Below, piece after piece: positions 1 through 5,051 of a stretch of 7,900 nucleotides of DNA. Made by a program: the position numbers and the translations under genes. This DNA is from Magnetococcales bacterium (lineage in GTDB: Bacteria; Pseudomonadota; Magnetococcia; Magnetococcales; JADGCH01): assembly GCA_015228995.1 (NCBI GenBank), contig JADGCM010000078.1, positions 1 through 7,900 on the forward strand, in the 5' to 3' direction. The notes beneath the pieces were generated by a model. The model saw only the letters and a program-made list of their open reading frames with translations, searched no databases and was not told where the DNA came from. The first letter of the stretch is position 1. The number at the start of each line of letters is the position of its first letter.

Positions 1-211
1 AAATCCCCCTTGCCGGCAGATTTTAGGGAGTTGTTGGAGGGGTTAAGGCTGGGGGAGAAACACTCAAGCTGGTAGCACCATAATTTTTTGCGTAACTGTT
101 CAGCCTAGACCGCATGGCAGGCAGCGGCTTTCCACTTAAAGCGGGATATTCTGAACGAGGTAGCGTCTTTCGTATACCCATCACCCTACTCCTCCCACAA
201 GGCATCACCAT
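1..211. other. Non-coding region downstream of the Ig-repeat gene
   Basis: I see no convincing gene here. Short frames through it have no recognisable content and depend on the repeat sequence. Positions 1-60 contain C-rich and G-rich tracts (AAATCCCCCTT, GGAGGGG, GGGGGAG) that could be the edge of another dispersed element. Positions about 180-208 resemble a decayed copy of the palindromic repeat (CCTCCCACAAGG). No tRNA, terminator or promoter could be supported. Confidence 0.5.
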
Positions 212-292
212 GCACCCCTCACCCCCCGACCCCCTCTCCCACAAGGGGAGAGGGGGAGGCATGATACCGTTTTTACTCCAATCTCCATTTAT
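212..292 (+). repeat. GC-rich palindromic dispersed repeat, copy 1
   Basis: This 81-bp unit is 75/81 identical to the reverse complement of 4967-5047. The core is an 11-bp C/G-rich stem with an ACAAG loop, followed by GGCATGATA and a GTTTTTAC motif. It lies just downstream of the stop of the Ig-repeat gene. A short hairpin (CTCCAT/ATGGAG) at 283-296 overlaps its end. There is no T-run consistent with a rho-independent terminator. Confidence 0.8.
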
Positions 293-301
293 GGAGAGGG
301 C

Positions 302-3300
302 TTATCCTGTCAACAACGTCATCCGGTCATCTATCGCCCCCCCTACCTTGCCCTCTCCCACAAGTAGAGAGAGTGAAGAGTGGGAGATGGGGGCTGGGGG
401 TAAGGGGTGAATATAACTCTGCAACGCCCGCGTCAGGCTCGCTGCCGTCAGTGTCACACTCAAGGCCCCGGAGGCTTTGCTGACATTACCCGCCCAGTCG
501 GTCTGAATGGCCCGAATGCCGGTATATCTCCCCGCCGGCAAAGCATCTGTTATAGCGACACTGCTCCAGCTGCCGCTCTCACCAACGGTGATCGTTGCGC
601 CAATTTGTTCGCCGGTATCCACCCGACTGTTATTATTGACATCGTTGAACAAGACGAGACTGGCCCCAGCCTCACCCCGACCACTGACAATATTGGTCGA
701 GGAACTATAGAACAGCTTAGTCGGCGCCGCTGGGACGACACCATCCACCGTAAACACCAACGCCTCACTTGACACCGGCCCCGCATTGCCCGCTATGTCG
801 GTCTGCTGTGCCAACAGCTCATGCCGACCATTGCTGATTTTAGTCAGGGTAACGCTCCAAGCCCCGGCACTGTCGGCAACACCGGTACCGATGCTCTTGT
901 TGTTCTCCAGCAGAATGATCCCCGCACCCGGTTCACTACCCGCACCCGAGATCACCAACCCAGCCGTCTTGTTGGTGATAAAGCTATCGTCTTCCAGTCT
1001 GGTCGCACCAGCTACCGCCAACTCGGTCGGTGCCACCTCTGGCCTTTCTTGATCCACTACCAACAGGAACGGTATCGAGGGCTCGCTGTCGCCATCGTTA
1101 GTCGTCTGGGTGGCGGTGATGCTATAGCTGCCGGAGGTCAATGAAAAATCCGTCATCCGCCACAGCCCCTTTGACACGGGTGCGCTGGCCACCTCCTCAC
1201 CGTCGATAAATATATTGACGCGGGTAGCACCGTTGGTAGCGGTACCCGACAAGGTCAAGCCTTCACCCTTGCTGGTGATATTGTCACTCTTAGAAACACC
1301 GCTATCGTCATCGGTAGCCAGATCAAAGCCACCCGGAGTGGTAACAATCACCGTCAACGCCGCTGTTGATACTTTGCCGACATGACCAGCTAAACTGGTT
1401 TGGAAGGCCCTGACGGAGTTGGTACCGCCAGAGAGGTTGATGCCGTCGGCACGCCATGTCCCATCTACGACCACGACAGGTTCAGCAGTTGGCAACAACT
1501 CGCCCGTGTCCAGCTTGCTGTTCTTGTTGAGATCATTAAACACCGTTACGACCGCGCCATTGTCACCGCTACCGGTGATCGCCACTCCAACACCGGTTGC
1601 CAAGGTCTGGCTGGCCCCGATCAATTCATTTACCTGCAGGCCAGCCGGCGCACCCGGGACGCTGCTATCCACCGATACCAACAGCCCCTCTGACTTGGCG
1701 CTGACGCCACCGTCCCCCACCTGGGTTGCCTTGAAGGTGTGGGCCCCATTGGCCAAGCTGGCGATCTTGACGCTCCAAGCCCCAGCAGCGGTAGCCGTAG
1801 CGGTACCAATCGCCTTTGTCACCCCTTCCTCAAACAGCGTCACCTTGGTGTTGGCAATCGCCCCGGCACCGGTGATGGTCAGTGCTTTGTTTTTACTAGT
1901 AACACCATCGCTCAGGGTATCGGGCATGGTCGCAATACCGGTATCATCGGCGGCCAGCAGAGTCGGCGCGGGGGGCGGATCTGTCGGCAGAATCTCAATT
2001 ACTTTCAGGTTCAACGGCGCCGATGCCGGACCCAGATTACCGGCCAAATCCATCTGCTTGGCCCTGATCACATGGTCACCAAGCTGCAACGCCGCGATAT
2101 CCGCCGACCAAGTCCCCTTGCTGGTGACCGTGGTCGTTGCCAAGGCCTCGCCCAGTTCCCCTTCGGTCTCCGTAAACAACATTACTTGAAGCCCTTTTTC
2201 ACCGACACCGGTGATGGTCAGGTTTTCAGTCACGCCGGTGACATTGTCGCTGCTACTGGCACCGGTATCGTCCGCAGCAACCAAGTCCAATTTAGTCGGT
2301 GCTGCTGGTGGCGTGGGATCCACCACCACACTCAGTGCGGTCGAAGCCTTACCAACATTGCCCGCCAAGTCGGTCTGCACCGCGACGATGCTGTGGGTGC
2401 CGCCGGTCAAGGTCTCAAAGACGCCACTCCAGTTGCCTTCATCATCGACCACAACGGCGGATGCCGCCTTAAACTCGCCGCTGTCCCAACGACCATTCTT
2501 GTTTTTGTCGGCAAACAGCGTCACCGTGGCCCCGGCCTCGCCCTTACCACTAATGGTCAAGTCCCCGGTAGCAGCGGTGATATTGTCCGTGGTCAAGAAG
2601 CCCAGATCAGCTTCATCGGCCAAGTCCAGCCCGGTCGCCACCGGTGGTGCCGTGGTATCGATGCTGACCAACAGCCCATCAGATGCGGCACTGCTGACGC
2701 CACTGACTAGCTGCGTCGCCGTCAACGCATGCAGCCCCTGACTCAACCCCGATACCCTAATACTCCAGTTACCCGCTGCCCCGACGGTGGCTGTCCCCTT
2801 TTGGCTGGAACCGTCAAACAACGTTACCTTCGCCCCAACCTCGCCCGCACCGGTCACCGTGACGGTCGTTTTATTGGTGACGCCATCGCCCACCAGACCG
2901 CTATCGTCAGCGGCCAATAAGCTCAACCCAGCCGGCGCCGCCACCGCCGTATCGTCGGTTGTGCTGTTAAGGAGCGTCCCAATAACCAACACCGCCGACA
3001 CCGCGCTGGGATTGCCCGCCGCATCGGTCTGGATCGCCTTGATGGCGTGAGTGCCACTGGTGACCAAGTCAATATCCGTACTCCAAACGCCACCGGAGAC
3101 AACAGCCGTGCCGCGCAACTCACCCGCATCGATGATGTTATCGTTATCTTGATCCTCAAACAGTGTCACACGGGCACCAGTTTCGCCACTACCGCTAATG
3201 GTCAAGTCGCTGGTTTGTAAGGTAATATTGTCAAAAACGGATTCGTCCTCTGCCGCCAGATCCAGCCCAGTCGGTGCCGCTGGTGCGCTGGTATCGACTG

Positions 3301-3610
3301 TCAGCATCAGGGCAGCCGACGCCGCACTGCTATTGCCATCGACATCGGTCGAGATCGCCTTGATGGCATGCGCCCCGGCCGCCAGGGCACAATCTACCAT
3401 CCAGTTACCGTTGCCATTAACAGCCACCGTCGCCAACGCTTCACCACTATCGATGACCCCGTCGTTGTCTTTGTCATCAAACAGGGTGACGTTGGCATTG
3501 ACCTGACCATTGCCACTGAGAGTCAGACCGCCCGTTTGCGCGGTGAGGTTGTCGCTGGTAGAAATACCCGTATCGTCAACAGCAGCGAGATCGAGAGCGG
3601 TAACGGACAT
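302..3610 (-). CDS. Ten-repeat Ig-like adhesin-type protein lacking an N-terminal export module
   Basis: The 1102-aa protein is almost wholly Ig-like repeats of about 95-110 residues, at roughly 3-110, 111-211, 225-321, 323-434, 436-541, 547-652, 653-757, 758-853, 859-957 and 961-1055. Units start with LDLxxxDD-like motifs and carry LTISGxG, VTLF, GxW, HxIxAxQTDxAGN and VDxxxP motifs. Repeats 1, 2, 4, 7 and 10 have an acidic EF-hand-like loop. Repeats 1-2 are about 80% identical by eye to repeats 1-2 of the DUF4347 adhesin, so the two genes are paralogues. It starts (MSVTALDLAAVDD) exactly at a repeat boundary, without signal peptide, DUF4347 or PPC domain. The C-terminal tail is similar to that of the paralogue (ASLTRALQ..., DDRMTLLTG) but is interrupted by a repeat-derived insert at about residues 1067-1092. 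It may be the C-terminal part of a split larger gene, or a stalk unit of a multi-gene adhesin; export is uncertain. Confidence 0.88.
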   Translation of the reverse strand: MSVTALDLAAVDDTGISTSDNLTAQTGGLTLSGNGQVNANVTLFDDKDNDGVIDSGEALATVAVNGNGNWMVDCALAAGAHAIKAISTDVDGNSSAASAALMLTVDTSAPAAPTGLDLAAEDESVFDNITLQTSDLTISGSGETGARVTLFEDQDNDNIIDAGELRGTAVVSGGVWSTDIDLVTSGTHAIKAIQTDAAGNPSAVSAVLVIGTLLNSTTDDTAVAAPAGLSLLAADDSGLVGDGVTNKTTVTVTGAGEVGAKVTLFDGSSQKGTATVGAAGNWSIRVSGLSQGLHALTATQLVSGVSSAASDGLLVSIDTTAPPVATGLDLADEADLGFLTTDNITAATGDLTISGKGEAGATVTLFADKNKNGRWDSGEFKAASAVVVDDEGNWSGVFETLTGGTHSIVAVQTDLAGNVGKASTALSVVVDPTPPAAPTKLDLVAADDTGASSSDNVTGVTENLTITGVGEKGLQVMLFTETEGELGEALATTTVTSKGTWSADIAALQLGDHVIRAKQMDLAGNLGPASAPLNLKVIEILPTDPPPAPTLLAADDTGIATMPDTLSDGVTSKNKALTITGAGAIANTKVTLFEEGVTKAIGTATATAAGAWSVKIASLANGAHTFKATQVGDGGVSAKSEGLLVSVDSSVPGAPAGLQVNELIGASQTLATGVGVAITGSGDNGAVVTVFNDLNKNSKLDTGELLPTAEPVVVVDGTWRADGINLSGGTNSVRAFQTSLAGHVGKVSTAALTVIVTTPGGFDLATDDDSGVSKSDNITSKGEGLTLSGTATNGATRVNIFIDGEEVASAPVSKGLWRMTDFSLTSGSYSITATQTTNDGDSEPSIPFLLVVDQERPEVAPTELAVAGATRLEDDSFITNKTAGLVISGAGSEPGAGIILLENNKSIGTGVADSAGAWSVTLTKISNGRHELLAQQTDIAGNAGPVSSEALVFTVDGVVPAAPTKLFYSSSTNIVSGRGEAGASLVLFNDVNNNSRVDTGEQIGATITVGESGSWSSVAITDALPAGRYTGIRAIQTDWAGNVSKASGALSVTLTAASLTRALQSYIHPLPPAPISHSSLSLLVGEGKVGGAIDDRMTLLTG
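335..412 (-). repeat. Degenerate palindromic repeat inserted in frame in the coding sequence
   Basis: The plus strand here holds a variant of the dispersed element: a C-rich arm (CCCTCTCCCACAAG) near 350 and a G-rich arm to about 409. It lies inside the 3' end of the Ig-repeat gene and encodes IHPLPPAPISHSSLSLLVG and the residues after it, a low-complexity stretch unlike the rest of the protein. It is about 78 bp (26 codons) and keeps the frame, so the native-looking tail DDRMTLLTG is still read after it. Confidence 0.7.
446..3604 (-). repeat. Ten tandem Ig-like repeat units
   Basis: Repeat units are about 290-335 nt each. Repeats 1 and 2 are nearest to those of the paralogous gene; the later units are more divergent. 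Acidic loops of the form DxDxDG/NxxDxGE occur in units 1 (DDKDNDGVIDSGE), 2 (DQDNDNIIDAGE), 4 (DKNKNGRWDSGE), 7 (NDLNKNSKLDTGE) and 10 (NDVNNNSRVDTGE). In units 3, 5, 6, 8 and 9 the loop is short and lacks the ligand pattern. Confidence 0.85.
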
Positions 3611-3618
3611 TATGAATT

Positions 3619-3622
3619 TCCT
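3619..3622 (-). promoter_or_regulatory. Ribosome-binding site of the Ig-repeat gene
   Basis: On the minus strand, AGGA within GCAGGAA lies 8 nt before the ATG at 3610-3608 and just after the rpn TGA. It supports ATG 3610 as a genuine start. No other ATG, GTG or TTG start lies in frame between it and the upstream in-frame stop inside the rpn sequence. Confidence 0.65.
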
Positions 3623-3627
3623 GCTAT

Positions 3628-3852
3628 TCAGTAGGTCGGTTGTGTTTCGTCACCAAAAATATCTTGCAGTGATTGGGCGTCGAGGATGCGGTCGCTCCAC
3701 TGCTCCAACGCGTCCGTGTCAGCACCCAAGACCTTCGGTTCAACCCAGCCGGGCAAATCAGAAAAACGGCGCCGCAGTAAGCGGATCAGAATCGACGACT
3801 CACCTTCTTGTCGACCTCTGTAAATATTCTCCTGGGCAAACTGTGACATCAT
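3628..3852 (-). CDS. Internal in-frame cistron of rpn: putative RpnS antitoxin
   Basis: Inside the rpn gene, an in-frame ATGATG at 3852-3847 is preceded by a perfect AGGAGG at 3866-3861, spaced by 8 nt. Translation from it would give 74 residues, MMSQFAQENIYRGRQEGESS onward, ending at the rpn stop. In E. coli, C-terminal Rpn fragments made from internal starts bind and block the full-length protein. The idea that this site is used rests on the strong SD, the correct spacing, and the fact that exactly this unit was kept as a free copy upstream. It has not been shown experimentally here. Confidence 0.6.
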   Translation of the reverse strand: MMSQFAQENIYRGRQEGESSILIRLLRRRFSDLPGWVEPKVLGADTDALEQWSDRILDAQSLQDIFGDETQPTY

Positions 3853-4608
3853 AGCGGTAACCTCCTGCGGCTGGATAGAGGGCCGAGCTTGTTGAATCAC
3901 CCGTTGCATGGCTGATCGGTTCAGGCTCTTGAATGTTTGCAATAAATACTTGAGGGTTTGGTACAGAAAAGCCATCGGTGCTTGACGCAACGCTAAACCA
4001 ATCTGCTCCAAGACCCGTGGCTGTTGCTGTTCACGAAAGGCATATTTCAGCGCCAATAGGCCGGCTCGTAACGACGCACAGTTGGATAAATCGTTGTCAT
4101 CAATGCGGCTCAAATCTACGACTAGAAAACGAAAATTAAGCAGATAAGGTCGCAACGATGGCTCAGCCTCTACCAAAGCCAGCAGCTCGTCGGCGATGTG
4201 CCACTCGCGTTGACCATGATAAATCAGTATCGGCACAATCTGCGGCAATGTCACCCAGTGCGGATTATCCCGCACCCATTGCTCCAGGGCACGCATCGTG
4301 TAGCGCAGAAACTGCCACGCCATCTGGCGATGGGGGGAACTTTTGTGATCAAAGACCAAATAGATCAACGACTCTCGCTGGGTGGTGCTCCTAACACGAA
4401 ACATCCGGTCGCTGATATGATCACGTAACTCCTGATCAATATAGGTGGTATCGACCGGTTCCGGAGGGGCACTGGTCAGGGTTGCCACCGCTTCCGCAGG
4501 CAGACGCTCACGCACCAGGGCATCGGCGTGATCTGGGTAGGAGAGTAACGCCACGAAATAGTGGTCGTGAATATCGTGGATGGCATCGCCAGCCGCTGGT
4601 ATCGTCAT
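3628..4608 (-). CDS. Rpn family recombination-promoting nuclease / putative transposase (RpnL-type)
   Basis: The 326-aa protein is of normal length for Rpn/transposase_31 proteins of the PD-(D/E)XK nuclease superfamily. Visible signatures (ATG numbering): HDHYFVALLSYPDHADALV at about 14-32; SDRMFRV with candidate metal ligand D67; LIYLVFDHKSS with D87-x-K89 as the D-x-K motif; MAWQFLRYTMRALEQW at about 96-111; IVPILIYHGQREW at about 124-136; and a C-terminal DUF4351-like region from about 252. The start is ATG 4608, preceded by TGGA at six nt; the TTG at 4611 is a less likely start. The family was annotated as transposase-like and shown to promote recombination; E. coli Rpn proteins are also reported as anti-phage toxins controlled by an intragenic antitoxin. 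A strong internal start lies at 3852. It sits in a same-strand run 12 nt after the rpnS-like ORF and 17 nt before the Ig-repeat gene, so co-transcription is likely. All visible motifs look intact. Confidence 0.92.
   Translation of the reverse strand: MTIPAAGDAIHDIHDHYFVALLSYPDHADALVRERLPAEAVATLTSAPPEPVDTTYIDQELRDHISDRMFRVRSTTQRESLIYLVFDHKSSPHRQMAWQFLRYTMRALEQWVRDNPHWVTLPQIVPILIYHGQREWHIADELLALVEAEPSLRPYLLNFRFLVVDLSRIDDNDLSNCASLRAGLLALKYAFREQQQPRVLEQIGLALRQAPMAFLYQTLKYLLQTFKSLNRSAMQRVIQQARPSIQPQEVTAMMSQFAQENIYRGRQEGESSILIRLLRRRFSDLPGWVEPKVLGADTDALEQWSDRILDAQSLQDIFGDETQPTY
3644..3864. repeat. Direct repeat of the rpn 3' end, downstream copy
   Basis: This is the partner of 4637-4857 (209 of 221 identical). 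It covers the end of the full-length rpn gene from its internal ribosome-binding site to shortly before the stop. Recombination between the two copies would delete about 1 kb, leaving only one C-terminal cistron. Confidence 0.9.
3861..3866 (-). promoter_or_regulatory. Internal Shine-Dalgarno AGGAGG in rpn
   Basis: Reading the minus strand, AGGAGG precedes TTACCGCT and then ATGATG in the rpn frame, with an 8-nt spacer. It is the strongest ribosome-binding site I see in the window, stronger than the one for full-length rpn (TGGA), which would favour more of the short protein than the long one. Confidence 0.7.
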
Positions 4609-4620
4609 CAAATATCCAGT

Positions 4621-4845
4621 TTAATTGGCTAATTGCGTTTCGTCACCAAAAATATCTTGGAGTGATTGGGCGTCGAGGATGCGGTCGCTCCACTGCTCCA
4701 ACGCGTCCGTGTCAGCACTCAAGACCTTCGGTTTAACCCAGCCGGGCAAATCAGAAAAACGGCGCCGCAGCTGCCGGATCAAAATCGACGACTCGCCTTC
4801 TTGCCGACCTCTGTAAATATTCTCCTGAGCAAACTGTGACATCAT
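4621..4845 (-). CDS. Stand-alone RpnS-like protein (duplicated C-terminal domain of Rpn), putative antitoxin
   Basis: This 74-aa ORF has 68 of 74 residues identical to the last 74 residues of the full-length Rpn protein encoded immediately downstream; the changes are L25Q, E38K, G43S and the last three residues. It contains the DUF4351-type motif LRRRFSDLPGWV...LEQWSDRILDAQSLQDIFGDE. It starts ATGATG, preceded by GAGG eight nt upstream, a weakened form of the AGGAGG at the equivalent internal site of rpn. Further upstream an in-frame TGA lies inside the palindromic repeat, so no longer Rpn can be made here. Its stop is 12 nt before the rpn ATG, an antitoxin-then-toxin spacing. In E. coli, separately translated Rpn C-terminal domains (RpnS) are reported to inhibit the full-length toxic nuclease. 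That role is inferred here. The alternative is a degenerate tail of a lost tandem rpn copy. Confidence 0.65.
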   Translation of the reverse strand: MMSQFAQENIYRGRQEGESSILIRQLRRRFSDLPGWVKPKVLSADTDALEQWSDRILDAQSLQDIFGDETQLAN

Positions 4846-4857
4846 GGCGGTAACCTC
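4637..4857. repeat. Direct repeat of the rpn 3' end, upstream copy
   Basis: This segment matches 3644-3864 at 209 of 221 positions, hand-aligned with a constant offset of 993 bp and no gaps. Similarity drops in the last five codons but the two ORFs keep the same length to the stop. The upstream boundary is abrupt: homology ends at the GAGG of the ribosome-binding site and palindromic-repeat sequence begins next to it. Confidence 0.9.
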
Positions 4858-4884
4858 GGTCTTCCCTCACCCCGGCCTTATGAA

Positions 4885-4927
4885 CCCTCACCTCCCGACC
4901 CCCTCTCCCACAAGGGGAGAGGGGGAG
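4885..4927 (+). repeat. GC-rich palindromic repeat, copy 3; arm of a 43-bp inverted repeat
   Basis: This copy matches the reverse complement of 5001-5043 at 42 of 43 positions, including a perfect 31-bp core (4897-4927 with 5001-5031). The two oppositely oriented copies, 73 bp apart, could form a long stem in DNA or RNA between the adhesin gene and the small rpnS-like ORF. A further degenerate start of the same element lies at about 4864-4877. No T-run follows, so a standard intrinsic terminator is not supported, but attenuation is possible. Confidence 0.8.
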
Positions 4928-4966
4928 CACGAAGCGACCTCTCCACCCTCACCCAAACCCGTTTTT

Positions 4967-5047
4967 ATGAATAGAGATGGGGGTAAAAACAATATCATGC
5001 CTCCCCCTCTCCCCTTGTGGGAGAGGGGGTCGGGGGGTGAGGGGTGC
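4967..5047 (-). repeat. GC-rich palindromic dispersed repeat, copy 2
   Basis: On the minus strand this 81-bp unit matches the unit at 212-292 (plus strand) at 75 of 81 positions, counted by hand. Its core (5001-5031) is an imperfect palindrome: C-rich and G-rich arms of 11 paired bases around an ACAAG loop. It begins 4 nt after the stop of the DUF4347 adhesin gene. Open frames read through it in several directions, giving peptides such as PPPLPLWERGSGGEG, which are shadows rather than genes. Confidence 0.8.
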
Positions 5048-5051
5048 GATG

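Noticed and set aside
23..262. Small minus-strand ORF beginning MPPPLPLWERGSGGEG
   Set aside because: It is translated from the dispersed palindromic repeat, and such peptides arise wherever the element lies; there is no evidence of a real gene.
212..301. Rho-independent terminator after the Ig-repeat gene
   Set aside because: Strong hairpins are present but no T-run follows the stem on the transcribed strand, and the same element occurs in other contexts as a dispersed repeat.
1419..2710. Long plus-strand open frames (256 and 323 codons) antisense to the Ig-repeat gene
   Set aside because: They lie opposite a well-supported repeat protein, have low-complexity composition, no domain signature, and vary in frame; they are by-products of GC-rich repeat codons on the minus strand.
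446..3604. CRISPR-like regular repetition
   Set aside because: The periodic units are about 300 bp, diverged and coding for Ig-like domains, with no short identical repeats separated by unique spacers.
4609..4611. TTG at 4611 as the rpn start
   Set aside because: It is immediately followed by an ATG in the same frame with suitable spacing from a TGGA motif, so ATG 4608 is the simpler start.
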